This document shows, piece by piece, positions 24,595-33,019 of a DNA stretch of 47,686 bases. Source of the DNA: Acidobacteriaceae bacterium (GTDB lineage Bacteria > Acidobacteriota > Terriglobia > Terriglobales > Acidobacteriaceae); NCBI GenBank assembly GCA_030041305.1, contig JASHOC010000154.1, forward strand, positions 1 to 47,686, given 5' to 3'. The notes beneath the pieces were generated by a model. It worked only from the letters and a program-made list of their open reading frames with translations. It was not told the DNA's origin and did not search any database. Numbering within the stretch: the first letter of the stretch is position 1; every line of letters starts with the position of its first letter. The translations under genes were made by a program, and so were the position numbers.

Positions 24595-25859
24595 GTCTTT
24601 ATTGCGCACAAGGAAGCATCGACACCGATTTATCCGCCGAGCAGTTGCGTGAGTTGCTTGCGGAGAGCCTTGCCAAGGTGGGCGAGCGGAGCAGCGTGCT
24701 GGCCGTGCCGCCCGATCAGAGCCGCGAACACTCGCGCGCCGGATTGCTGACGCGCTACGCGTGGGATTATTACGGCGACCGGCTCAAGGCTGTATTGCCG
24801 GCGATTGGCACACATACGCCGATGGGGCCCCGTCAGATTGCGCACATGTTCTGCGGCGTGCCGCAAGAGCTGTTTCGGGTGCATAACTGGCGCACGGACG
24901 TCGAGACACTGGGCGAGCTGCCGGCTGAGTTCATTCGCGAGCAATCGGAAGGCAAGCTCGACTACTCCTGGCCGGCGCAGGTGAATAAGCTGATTTCGCG
25001 CGGCGGCTTCGATCTGATTGTTTCCATCGGGCAGGTGGCGCCGCACGAAGTGATCGGCATGGCGAATTACACCAAGAATATTTTGATCGGCACGGGCGGC
25101 CGCGAAGGCATCAACCGCAGCCATTACCTGGGGGCGGTCTACGGCGTAGAACGCGTCATGGGCCGGGCGGAAAATCCGGTGCGCACGGTGGTGAACCGCG
25201 CCGCCGAGCGCTTTTTGCGGCACTTGCCTATTGTGTACGTGCTGACGGTGGTAGGCCGCAAAGCGGACGGCGGCCTGGCGGTGCGCGGTCTGTTTATCGG
25301 CGACGACGACGAGTGTTTTTGGCGCGCCGCGGAATTGAGCCTCAAAGTGAATTTCGAGATCGTCGACGAGCCCATCCGCAAAGCGATCGTTTATCTGGAT
25401 CCGAACGAGTTTCACTCGACCTGGATTGGTAACAAGGCGGTGTATCGCACGCGCATGGCGCTGGCCGACGGCGGAGAACTGATTATCCTGGCCCCCGGCG
25501 TGCGCGAGTTTGGCGAGGACCAGGGCATCGATGCGATGATCCGCAAGTATGGCTATCGCGGAACTCCGGCCACGCTCAAGGCGGTGAACGAAAATGCGGA
25601 TTTGGCCGGCGCTTTGGGCGCGGCGGCGCATCTCATCCAGGCTTCCTCGGAGGGACGATTCACCATTACCTGGTGCCCGGCGCATCTCAGTCGCGAGGAA
25701 ATCGAAAGTGTCGGGTACCAATACGGCGATCTGGAAGCGATGATTCATCGCTACAATCCTGCGGAGCTCCGGCATGGCTACAACGATCTGGATGGCGAGG
25801 AGGTGTTTTTCGTCGCCAATCCGGGATTGGGACTGTGGGCGCATCCAAGTCGTCTTTAG
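24591..25859 (+). CDS. LarA-family (nickel-pincer nucleotide) racemase/epimerase, sugar-acid type
   Basis: A 422-residue protein of the lactate racemase domain family (former DUF2088). The residues that define NPN-dependent LarA enzymes are kept: Arg45 in PPDQSREHS, His75 in GTHTPM, His152 in APHEV, Lys162 in NYTKNIL (cofactor attachment), His178 in INRSHYLG (nickel ligand) and Lys282 in WIGNKAVY. The spacings His-10-Lys-16-His equal those of His174, Lys184 and His200 in Lactobacillus LarA. It is translationally coupled to the transporter (ATGA overlap) and followed by uxaE. Within this superfamily a gluconate 2-epimerase is known, so mannonate/gluconate interconversion is a fitting hypothesis. 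The cofactor genes larB, larC and larE are not in the window. Confidence 0.85.
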   Translation: MSLYCAQGSIDTDLSAEQLRELLAESLAKVGERSSVLAVPPDQSREHSRAGLLTRYAWDYYGDRLKAVLPAIGTHTPMGPRQIAHMFCGVPQELFRVHNWRTDVETLGELPAEFIREQSEGKLDYSWPAQVNKLISRGGFDLIVSIGQVAPHEVIGMANYTKNILIGTGGREGINRSHYLGAVYGVERVMGRAENPVRTVVNRAAERFLRHLPIVYVLTVVGRKADGGLAVRGLFIGDDDECFWRAAELSLKVNFEIVDEPIRKAIVYLDPNEFHSTWIGNKAVYRTRMALADGGELIILAPGVREFGEDQGIDAMIRKYGYRGTPATLKAVNENADLAGALGAAAHLIQASSEGRFTITWCPAHLSREEIESVGYQYGDLEAMIHRYNPAELRHGYNDLDGEEVFFVANPGLGLWAHPSRL

Positions 25860-25893
25860 GCCGTCTTAAGGCCGTCTTGAAGGAGGAGAGTCG

Positions 25894-27213
25894 ATGGATC
25901 GGGGCCGAAGGCTCGGCAAATACTCGGTGGGCGTGGGGGACAGGTTTGCGCATCAGGCCAAAGCGCAGTTGCAGGCCTGCATCGAAGCGCGGGAAAACGG
26001 CGTGGACATCGAGCCGGTGTGGAACAAGTCGAATCGTGAACACCTGATCATCGGCTCCGAACCGTCATCTGTTCGGCAGGCCGCGGATGCGGCCGTGAAG
26101 GCGCTGGGCTGGAAGAAGCCGTACTATTGCGACGCGGACCACATCACCGCGGAGACGGTCGGCCGCTACTTCGGCGCGTGCGATTTCTTCACCATGGACG
26201 TGGCCGAGTTTATCGGCCAAGCGGCGCCGGCCGCGGAAATTGAAAGGTTTGTGGAGCGGCACGGCGAGCTGAAGGGCAGAATTGAATTGCCGAACGCCGA
26301 TGGAGCCATTGAGATCACGAGCGAGAAATTGCGGGAAACGGCGCACAAATTTCTGGCTGCGGTGAAAAGGGCCGGCGTGGTGTATCGCGCGATCGAGAAG
26401 GCGAAGGGCGCAGGCGCTTTCATCTCCGAAGTTTCGATGGACGAGACCGATCGCGCGCAGAGTCCCGCGGAGCTATTGATCATTCTGGCGGCGATTGCCG
26501 ATGAAGGCATACCGGTGGAGACCATCGCGCCTAAATTCAGCGGGCGCTTCAATAAGGGCGTGGATTATATGGGCGACGCCGGGCAGTTTGAGCGCGAGAT
26601 GGCGCTGGATGTGGCCGCCATTGCGCTTGCGGTCAGGCAATATGGGCTGCCTGAAAATCTCAAGCTCAGCATTCACTCCGGCAGCGATAAATTCTCGATC
26701 TATCCCGCGATTCACGCGACGATGAAGCGGTTCGACGCCGGAGTGCACCTCAAGACCGCGGGAACCACCTGGCTGGAAGAGCTGATCGGGCTGGCCGAGG
26801 CGGGGGGCGATGGACTGGCGCTGGCCAAAGAGGTGTATGCCGAAGCGGTGGCTCACCGCGAAGAGTTGTGCGCGCCATACGCCGCGGTGATCGACATCGA
26901 TGCGGCGAAACTGCCCTCGGCGGCGGAGGTGCGGAGCTGGTCTTCGGAGCAGTACACGTCAGCGTTGCGGCACGTGGAAGGCGCGGCCGCATACAATCCC
27001 AGCTTGCGCCAGTTGTTGCATGTCGGCTTCAAGATTGCGGCCAAGATGGGCCGGCGTTACCTGGATCTGCTGGAAGCAAACGAAGCGGTGATTGCGAAGA
27101 ATGTGACGGAGAACCTGTATCGCCGCCATATTGCCCCGGTGTTTCCAGGAGCGAACGGCGACGCGGTGACCGAGCGGCGCGCCCAGGAGTGGCTTCCCAC
27201 GGAGAAAGCATGA
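25894..27213 (+). CDS. uxaE: Tagaturonate epimerase
   Basis: A 439-residue protein of the UxaE family described from Thermotoga (TM0440), which converts D-tagaturonate to D-fructuronate. It has the family stretches PYYCDADHIT, FISEVSMDETD, IAPKFSGRFNKGVDYMGD, LSIHSGSDKFSIYP and HLKTAGTTWLEELIGLAE. His and Asp residues in these are likely metal or substrate ligands. AGGAGGAG lies close before the ATG, 35 bases after the LarA-like gene. Its stop overlaps the SDR start (ATGA). With this enzyme, galacturonate catabolism joins the glucuronate branch, so no separate tagaturonate reductase (UxaB) or altronate dehydratase (UxaA) is needed. Confidence 0.83.
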   Translation: MDRGRRLGKYSVGVGDRFAHQAKAQLQACIEARENGVDIEPVWNKSNREHLIIGSEPSSVRQAADAAVKALGWKKPYYCDADHITAETVGRYFGACDFFTMDVAEFIGQAAPAAEIERFVERHGELKGRIELPNADGAIEITSEKLRETAHKFLAAVKRAGVVYRAIEKAKGAGAFISEVSMDETDRAQSPAELLIILAAIADEGIPVETIAPKFSGRFNKGVDYMGDAGQFEREMALDVAAIALAVRQYGLPENLKLSIHSGSDKFSIYPAIHATMKRFDAGVHLKTAGTTWLEELIGLAEAGGDGLALAKEVYAEAVAHREELCAPYAAVIDIDAAKLPSAAEVRSWSSEQYTSALRHVEGAAAYNPSLRQLLHVGFKIAAKMGRRYLDLLEANEAVIAKNVTENLYRRHIAPVFPGANGDAVTERRAQEWLPTEKA

Positions 27214-27986
27214 AGGCCGATCTTTTTAGCCTGGAAGGAAAGGTTGCGGTGGTGACCGGAGGCACATCCGGCATTGGCCGCGCACTGAGCTTAGGGCTGG
27301 CCGAGGCCGGCGCGGATGTAATCGCGACCGCACGCCGCCAGCAGCAGGTGGACGAAACGGCCACGGCGATCGAATCGCGGGGCCGGCGGACAATCCGGTT
27401 GACCGCGGATGTTTGCGAAAGGGCATCGCTGGAAAGGCTGCTTACCGCCATCCTCGACAGCTTTGGCAAAGTGGATATTCTGGTCAACTGCGCCGGGATT
27501 ATTAAACGCGCGCCCACGCTGGATTTTCCGGATGAAGAGTGGAACAACATACTCAACACCAATCTCACCGGCACGCTGCGCGCCTGCCAGATTTTTGGCA
27601 GGCCCATGTTGGAGCGGGGTTATGGACGCATCGTCAATATCGCGTCGCTGAACAGCTTTGTCTCTCTCAAGGAAGTGGCGGCGTATGCGGCGAGCAAGGC
27701 CGGCGTGGCTTCGCTGACGCGTTCCCTGGCGGTGGAATGGTCGAAGCTGGGCGTCACCGTGAACGCCATCGCGCCCGGAGTCTTCCGCACCGAATTGAAC
27801 GCCAAGCTGCTGGACAGCACGGCGCGCGGCCAGGAGTTGCTGATGCGCACGCCGATGGGGCGCTTCGGCAGAACCGAGGAATTGGTGGGCGCGGCGGTTT
27901 TTCTCGCCTCCGACAGTTCGTCGTTCGTGACCGGCCAGATTCTGGCGGTGGACGGAGGGTTCCTGGCCAGCGGAGTGAATCAGTAG
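27210..27986 (+). CDS. SDR oxidoreductase, probable fructuronate reductase (mannonate dehydrogenase)
   Basis: A 258-residue classical short-chain dehydrogenase. The cofactor motif is TGGTSGIG (16-23), with NCAG at 93-96. The catalytic set is Ser146/149, Tyr159 and Lys163 (NIASLNSF..., AAYAASKAG). The C-terminus has the usual VNAIAPGVFRTELN and AVDGGFLASG. ATG overlaps the uxaE stop, with GGAG 5 bases before it. In the operon the expected step is NAD(P)H reduction of D-fructuronate to D-mannonate, as for the SDR-type UxuB of Bacillus. A 5-keto-gluconate or 2-keto-3-deoxygluconate dehydrogenase role (KduD-like) is the main alternative. Confidence 0.82.
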   Translation: MKADLFSLEGKVAVVTGGTSGIGRALSLGLAEAGADVIATARRQQQVDETATAIESRGRRTIRLTADVCERASLERLLTAILDSFGKVDILVNCAGIIKRAPTLDFPDEEWNNILNTNLTGTLRACQIFGRPMLERGYGRIVNIASLNSFVSLKEVAAYAASKAGVASLTRSLAVEWSKLGVTVNAIAPGVFRTELNAKLLDSTARGQELLMRTPMGRFGRTEELVGAAVFLASDSSSFVTGQILAVDGGFLASGVNQ

Positions 27987-27987
27987 T

Positions 27988-28106
27988 CTACGGCGGTTCT
28001 CCAATTCCCGTGAAGTTTTGAGGGGCGTGCCGGGTGGCGTTTTCTTGGGAAAAACGCCACTCAACGTTCGAGGTTCTGCTCTACACCAATTGGAGAACCG
28101 CCGTAG
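27988..28106. repeat. Palindromic element, subfamily 1, copy b (119 bp)
   Basis: Perfect 19-bp terminal inverted repeats CTACGGCGGTTCTCCAATT (27988-28006) and AATTGGAGAACCGCCGTAG (28088-28106). The 81-base interior is identical to the copy at 12322-12440, including the central TGGCGTTTTC/GAAAAACGCCA hairpin. It starts one base after the SDR stop codon and ends 22 bases before the stop of the convergent kinase gene, so it sits where a bidirectional terminator would be. Confidence 0.92.
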
Positions 28107-28128
28107 CTTCGGAGATTATAGGGCAGGG

Positions 28129-29634
28129 CTACTTCTGGATTTGGGTGTTGTTCAGGGGCAGCCGCACAATGAAGCGCGTGTTGCCGGGCTCGGACTCGAC
28201 TTCAATGGCGCCGCCGAATTTCTGAGTCACAATGCGGTGCACGATTTCGAGCCCCAGGCCGGTGCCCGCGCCTTGAGGCTTGGTGGTGAAAAACGCCTCG
28301 AAGATGTGTGGGAGAACGTCGGGCGGAATGCCGGAGCCATGGTCAGCAATACTAACTGCGAGGCGGTCCGGCTCGGTCAACTTGCCCGATTCGGTCAATT
28401 TACCCGGCTCAGTCAATTTACCTGGTTCGGTCCAGGTGGCGATCTCGATGCGCGCGCCGGCTGGCGAGGCGTCGACGGCATTGTCGATGAGGTTGGTCCA
28501 GACCTGGCTCAGAGCGGAGCCATGCGTGCAGATTTTCGAGGGCGAGGCCGCGAAGCGTTTCTCGACCGAGATGTTCTTGAGGCGCAGCTTGTGGCCCAGG
28601 ATGGTGAGCGTGCTTTGCAGGCTCTCGTGCACGTCCAACTCCTTGCCCGGCGACCGCTCGTCGTACGCGAATTTTTTGACCGCCATCACCAGTTCGGAGA
28701 CGCGGCTGATGCTTTCTTCGATGGCGCACACCAGGGAAACACTGGAAACCAGAGCCTCGAGCCAATTGAGGGCGTCGGAGAAACTGCCGGCCTCGAAGGC
28801 GTCCCGCGCGCAGACCAGTTCCTCCGGCTTGAAACCCATCGAAACCAAGGCCGGGGCAATGGAATACGCATTCTCGACTCCGGCCGAAGTGAGCCATTCC
28901 CCCATGGCCTCTTCAGCGTCGGCCTGCTCCAGGCTGCTCATGGCGGGAGCGCGGCAGCCGGCGAGGGTGTGTTCGAGGAGGTCGCGCATGCATTCGAGTT
29001 GCACGGCGGTTTTGGGCTGGCTGCTGTTGCGCAAGCTCAACTGCTGCAGGCGGAGCAGGTTCTCGCGCAGTTGCGAGGCGGCGCGTTTGGCGGCCGACCC
29101 CGGGTTGTGCAGCTCGTGCATAAGGCCGGCAGCGAGGGTGCCCAAGGAGACCAGCTTTTCGCGGTGCAACGCCTCCACCTGGTAAGCTTGCAGGCGCACG
29201 GCCATGTCAGCCAACACGACCTTGCGCACAGCCGGACAACAGGCCATTAGTGACCAGAATTCAGGCTCGGCAAAGCGAATCAGGAGTGAGTCCTTTGCCG
29301 CCACGATGCGGAAGGGTGACAGGGTTCTGCCGCAGAGTAACGGCACCTCGCCAAAGCCGTCGCCGGGCTGGGCCGCGCCAACCAAGGTGAAGGTTCCGTC
29401 CGGTTCCGGCCGCTCGGCGCGGGTCTCGCCTTCGAGCAGGACCCAGTAGTATCGCCATGCGCCGCCTGGCTCGACCAACAGCGCGCCCTGTTTGGCCCGG
29501 ACGCGCTCCGCTTGCTCCACGCCAGTCAGGGCGTCGGTCCTGGTTTCGGCAAAGGGACGGGTGCGGGATAGAGCCTCGGACGCCGCTCGAGGTGAAACCG
29601 GCTCAATCTCGATCAAATCTCCGTTCCCGTCCAT
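28129..29634 (-). CDS. Histidine kinase with N-terminal cyclic-nucleotide-binding-like domain
   Basis: A 501-residue cytoplasmic sensor kinase with no membrane helix. Residues ~40-140 form a CRP/cNMP-binding-like fold with [10 protein letters not shown] and a following Arg in SPFRIVA. The dimerisation/phosphorylation box is [18 protein letters not shown], with His173 as phosphoacceptor. The C-terminal HATPase has [13 protein letters not shown] (N box), IADHGSGIP (G1), [18 protein letters not shown] (F/G2) and a closing beta strand. A four-unit 18-bp in-frame repeat (T-E-P/S-G-K-L type, about residues 399-424) is inserted between the N and G1 boxes. It lies 48 bases downstream of the receiver/TrxR-like gene on the same strand. 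The receiver on that protein is the obvious phosphate acceptor. Confidence 0.88.
   Translation of the reverse strand: MDGNGDLIEIEPVSPRAASEALSRTRPFAETRTDALTGVEQAERVRAKQGALLVEPGGAWRYYWVLLEGETRAERPEPDGTFTLVGAAQPGDGFGEVPLLCGRTLSPFRIVAAKDSLLIRFAEPEFWSLMACCPAVRKVVLADMAVRLQAYQVEALHREKLVSLGTLAAGLMHELHNPGSAAKRAASQLRENLLRLQQLSLRNSSQPKTAVQLECMRDLLEHTLAGCRAPAMSSLEQADAEEAMGEWLTSAGVENAYSIAPALVSMGFKPEELVCARDAFEAGSFSDALNWLEALVSSVSLVCAIEESISRVSELVMAVKKFAYDERSPGKELDVHESLQSTLTILGHKLRLKNISVEKRFAASPSKICTHGSALSQVWTNLIDNAVDASPAGARIEIATWTEPGKLTEPGKLTESGKLTEPDRLAVSIADHGSGIPPDVLPHIFEAFFTTKPQGAGTGLGLEIVHRIVTQKFGGAIEVESEPGNTRFIVRLPLNNTQIQK
28370..28441 (-). repeat. Four 18-bp in-frame repeats inside the kinase ATPase domain
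   Basis: Four adjoining 18-base units, the plus-strand forms being GGCTCGGTCAACTTGCCC, GATTCGGTCAATTTACCC, GGCTCAGTCAATTTACCT and a degenerate fourth. They encode successive TEPGKL-like hexapeptides. The number of units can change by slippage without breaking the reading frame. Confidence 0.9.
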
Positions 29635-29682
29635 TTATGCCTTTCCTGTTATGCCTTTCCCGCCGCCGTTGTTTCGCCTAGT

Positions 29683-31335
29683 CTAAAATCCGGCGAGATA
29701 CTGGTGAACCAACTGCACCGCGATGGATCCCTCGCCCACTGCCGAAGCCACGCGCTTCACCGAACCGTGCCGGACGTCGCCGGCCACGAAAATGCCCGGC
29801 ACGCTGCTCTCGAGCAGGAACGGCTCGCGGGGCTCACGCCAGACTTCCGGCAGTTTGCCGTCGATCCGCAGGTCCGGTCCGGCGAGCAAAAAACCCTTCT
29901 CATCGCGCAAAACACACCCCGGAAGCCACGCGGTTCCAGGCGCAGCCCCAATAAAAACGAACACCGACGTGGCCGGCAGGCATCTCTCCCCTTCCGGCCC
30001 ACGCACTTTGATGGCCTCCAGGCGCTCCTCGCCGATAGCCTCGAGCACCTGGGCGCCAGTCTCTAACGTAATATTCGATGTTCGAGAGATTTCATCGATC
30101 AAATATTTCGACATCGTGGCGGAAAGTCCCTGGCCGCGCACCAACATCGTTACGTGGCGGGCAAATTTGGCGAAATGCAGGGCTCCCTGGCCGGCGGAAT
30201 TGGCTCCTCCGACCACGAAAACCTCTTCTCCCTTGCAAGCCACAGCTTCAACCAGGGCGGCGCCGTAGTAAAGGCCGCGGCCGGTTAACCGCTCCGCGCC
30301 CGGCACGTCGAGCTTGCGGTACTGCACCCCGGGGGCGAGCAGCACGGCGTGGCTGGAGATTTCGCGGCCGTCGGAAAGCTGCACAAACCGGTATTGACCA
30401 TCGATGCGCAAGCCGATGGCCCGCTGCACGACGAACTCGGCCCCGAAGCGCGAGGCCTGCGTGTGGGCGCGGCGGCCCAGCTCGGCGCCGGTAAGCCCGG
30501 AAGGAAAGCCGAGATAATTCTCAATTTTTGAGGTTGAGCCGGCCTGCCCACCGGGCGCCTCCGGTTCGATCACCAGGGTGCACAACCCTTCGCTGGCGCC
30601 GTAAACAGCCGCCGCCAAACCGGCGGGACCGGCGCCGATGACGATCAGATCGTAAAAGTTCTGCGCGGCCTGAACCTTCAGGCCGACACGCGCGGCCAGG
30701 ACCTCGAGCTCCGGGTCGATCAGGGCGCTTCCGTCGGGGAAGAGGACCACGGGCAAGCGTTCGGGATCGATTTGGCGGTCAGTCAACTGTTGCACCACCT
30801 CGGGATCCCCGGCAACGTCGAACCACCGGTAGGGCACATGGTTACTGGAGAGGAAACTGCGGACTTTGTGATCCTTAAGGGACCAGCGGTGGCCAATAAC
30901 GCGTAATCCCTCAAAGGGGGGCCGAAAGCCACCCTGCCAGTCCTCGAGCAGATCGGCGATGACAGGATAGAGTTTTTCTTCGGGCGGGTCCCATGGCTTA
31001 TTGAGGTAATAGTGGATGCGGGCGGAGTTGATGGCGCGGATGGCCGCTTCGGTGTCGGCGTAGGCGGTCAGGAGCACACGGCGCGCATCGGGATAGAGCG
31101 TGCGGGCGCGTTCGAGGAACTCAACCCCGGTGATGCCCGGCATGCGCTGATCGCTGATGAGCAGCGCCACCGGCTCCTGGCGCGTTTTGAGCTGGCTCAA
31201 GGTGTCCAGCGCGGCTTGGCCGCTGGCGGCGCGCAGAACGCGGTACGTATTTCCATATTCCCGGCGCAGATCCTGCACCACCGCCTCAAGGACGCTCAGA
31301 TCGTCGTCGACCGCGAGCAAAATGGGCCTCGTCAT
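29683..31335 (-). CDS. Response-regulator receiver fused to a thioredoxin-reductase-like flavoprotein
   Basis: A 550-residue fusion. Residues 1-140 are a receiver with acidic pair VDDD, phosphoacceptor Asp in LLISDQRMPG, Thr in LLTAYAD and Lys in LNKPWDP, all intact. Residues ~150-230 look like a thioredoxin/glutaredoxin-like insert. Residues ~235-550 are a TrxR-type FAD/NAD(P) module: FAD loop VIGAGPAGLAAAVYGASEG, second dinucleotide loop VVGGANSAGQGA and terminal GIFVAGDVRHG. The redox CxxC that true thioredoxin reductases carry before the NAD(P) loop is absent (GLYYGAALVEA there). It is known as an annotated fusion architecture, but its reaction is not established. It leads the kinase gene in a two-gene operon. 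Confidence 0.87.
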   Translation of the reverse strand: MTRPILLAVDDDLSVLEAVVQDLRREYGNTYRVLRAASGQAALDTLSQLKTRQEPVALLISDQRMPGITGVEFLERARTLYPDARRVLLTAYADTEAAIRAINSARIHYYLNKPWDPPEEKLYPVIADLLEDWQGGFRPPFEGLRVIGHRWSLKDHKVRSFLSSNHVPYRWFDVAGDPEVVQQLTDRQIDPERLPVVLFPDGSALIDPELEVLAARVGLKVQAAQNFYDLIVIGAGPAGLAAAVYGASEGLCTLVIEPEAPGGQAGSTSKIENYLGFPSGLTGAELGRRAHTQASRFGAEFVVQRAIGLRIDGQYRFVQLSDGREISSHAVLLAPGVQYRKLDVPGAERLTGRGLYYGAALVEAVACKGEEVFVVGGANSAGQGALHFAKFARHVTMLVRGQGLSATMSKYLIDEISRTSNITLETGAQVLEAIGEERLEAIKVRGPEGERCLPATSVFVFIGAAPGTAWLPGCVLRDEKGFLLAGPDLRIDGKLPEVWREPREPFLLESSVPGIFVAGDVRHGSVKRVASAVGEGSIAVQLVHQYLAGF

Positions 31336-31693
31336 ATGCGCTCATGCTCAGTGTAAGGCCCGGACATCCCTTGGAGGGGGTTCTATCGAGGCGAGCTGGG
31401 TTCGGGAGTCGGCTTTGCGCAATTTTTTACTGGTAGGTTGCACAGTCAAGCTATAATCTGAATCCTGGGAAACATTCTTCAGGTGGTGACTCATCGAACG
31501 CCTGCGGGCGGCGGGGATGGGAGAGGTTGGGTGTGTTGCAAAGATGGACATCGCCAAGACTTGTTCTGCCCTGCCGATAATCTTGAGGGGCCACAAATCG
31601 GGGCCATATGGAGCGGGCCGCACCGGATCGGGAAAAGGAAGATGGGGCGCGGGGGTCTTCGGATGGTGATTGCGAGCAGGCGGGGCACGGGTC
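31336..31693. other. Divergent intergenic region before the LuxR-type regulator
   Basis: 358 bp between the divergent receiver/TrxR-like and LuxR-type genes. It must hold promoters for both. A perfect -10-like TATAAT lies at 31452-31457 on the plus strand, but no good -35 sits 16-18 bases upstream of it. No gene, repeat or hairpin of note was found. Confidence 0.4.
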
Positions 31694-32374
31694 ATGAATA
31701 AGATCATCCTGGCCGATTCCCAGGCGATATTTCGCGCCGGCACGGCCAAAGTGCTGGCGATGGACGAGGATTTGCGCATCATCGCTCAGTGCACCGACCT
31801 GGACCGGATGTACCACGCGATTTCGACATTTCCGGGTTCCATTGTGCTGTTTGCGTCGTCGTTGCATCCGGATGTGACGCGTTTGCTGATGCTGCTCGAA
31901 ACCACCAACAGCCGCGGCATTGTGATTGCGGAAAACACCGAACCGGCCAGTAGCTATCTGCAACAGGGGTTTCGCGGGGTGGTCTTCCGTAGCGTCACGG
32001 GTGCGGCGCTGGCCGAGTGTGTGCGCCGCGTGGCGGCGGGCGAAATCTGGTACCCGCAACAGGTGTTACAACCCGGATCGCCGGAACAGGACCTGGTGGG
32101 CACGCGCGTCAGGGACCGGCTGACGCCGAAGGAAATGCGGATTGTGGCGTTGATCGTGCAAGGCTGCAAGAATCGCGAAATTGCCCTGCGGCTGAAGACC
32201 ACCGAACAGGTGATTAAGAATTATCTGCGCTCGATTTACGATAAGACCGGAGTAAGCGACCGCCTGGAGCTTGCGCTGTTCACGATCCATCACCGGGTGC
32301 TGGCGCAAGCCGCGGCCGAAGTGGGAAGCAAGCTCGAAGCCGAAGAGCAAGCCGCGCCGAGCGCGGTCGCCTAA
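31694..32374 (+). CDS. LuxR/NarL-type regulator with a degenerate receiver domain
   Basis: A 226-residue DNA-binding protein. The C-terminal half is a standard LuxR helix-turn-helix: LTPKEMRIVALIVQGCKNRE, then IALRLKTTEQVIKNYLRSIYDKTGVSDRLELALF. The N-terminal half has the receiver fold, but its phosphorylation residues are altered. The usual acidic pair is reduced to one Asp (ILADSQAIFRAG), the phosphoacceptor position reads VLFASSLHP instead of ..LLDLRMP, and the conserved Lys loop reads GVVFRSVTG. Phosphorylation is therefore unlikely. The start is the Met at 31694. An in-frame upstream start adds eight residues outside the fold. Targets are unknown. Confidence 0.85.
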   Translation: MNKIILADSQAIFRAGTAKVLAMDEDLRIIAQCTDLDRMYHAISTFPGSIVLFASSLHPDVTRLLMLLETTNSRGIVIAENTEPASSYLQQGFRGVVFRSVTGAALAECVRRVAAGEIWYPQQVLQPGSPEQDLVGTRVRDRLTPKEMRIVALIVQGCKNREIALRLKTTEQVIKNYLRSIYDKTGVSDRLELALFTIHHRVLAQAAAEVGSKLEAEEQAAPSAVA

Positions 32375-32476
32375 GGCGCATCGCAGGCGGGTAGGCAGCA
32401 GGGCCGCGGGGCGTGCGTGCCGGAATCGCCTCCCGCGGCTCAGGGATATCGTAGCTTTGGAACTGCTCAAGCCCGT

Positions 32477-33019
32477 ATGCGGCTCTTCATCGGGATTCCT
32501 CTGTCCAAAACCGTAGTTGACGAACTGGTTGTTTTCTGCGCGCGGCTGCGCGCCCACGCCGGAAATCTGCGCTGGTCGGCTCCCGAATCGTGGCATATCA
32601 CGTTGCAGTTTTTGGGCAACGCCGGCCCGGATCAGTACGCCTGCCTGACCGCACGGCTGGGCGAGGTGCACGCGTCCGGATTTGCCGTGCAGTTGGCCGC
32701 GCTGGGATTTTTCGACCGCGCCGGCGTTTTTTTCGTAGACGTCGCTGTTACGCCCGCACTTATCGCGCTCCAGCAGAGCATCGTCGAGGCAACTGAGCCC
32801 TGCGGGTTTGCGCCCGAAGCCCGCCCTTTCCATCCCCACATCACGCTGGCGCGCTCGAAGCGCGATGATCGCGGCCGCCAGCTTCGCCAGATTCAAGCGG
32901 GCATCCGCACTCAGCCGGCGTTCACGAGTTTCGTCGCCCACGAGTTCCTTCTCTATGAGAGCCATCTGTCGCCGGCAGGATCAAAGTACGAGGTGCGCGC
33001 GCGGTTTCCTCTGGAGTAG
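32477..33019 (+). CDS. thpR: RNA 2',3'-cyclic phosphodiesterase (2H family)
   Basis: A 180-residue 2H phosphoesterase (LigT/ThpR type) that opens 2',3'-cyclic phosphates on RNA and can join tRNA halves through 2'-5' bonds in vitro. Both catalytic HxT motifs are present: WHITLQFLG (His40) and HPHITLARSK (His121), at the spacing typical for the family. It opens MRLFIGIPL, matching the usual MRLFIAI start, which fixes the start at 32477. No clear ribosome binding site is present. It follows the LuxR-type gene by about 100 bases on the same strand and is convergent with dapD. Confidence 0.9.
   Translation: MRLFIGIPLSKTVVDELVVFCARLRAHAGNLRWSAPESWHITLQFLGNAGPDQYACLTARLGEVHASGFAVQLAALGFFDRAGVFFVDVAVTPALIALQQSIVEATEPCGFAPEARPFHPHITLARSKRDDRGRQLRQIQAGIRTQPAFTSFVAHEFLLYESHLSPAGSKYEVRARFPLE

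Noticed and set aside
24630..25844. 404-codon minus-strand frame opposite the LarA-family gene
   Set aside because: The plus strand has conserved catalytic residues and coupled starts. The minus frame has Arg/His-rich shadow composition.
29683..31335. True thioredoxin reductase
   Set aside because: The CxxC expected before the NAD(P) loop is missing (GLYYGAALVEA), so it is described only as TrxR-like.
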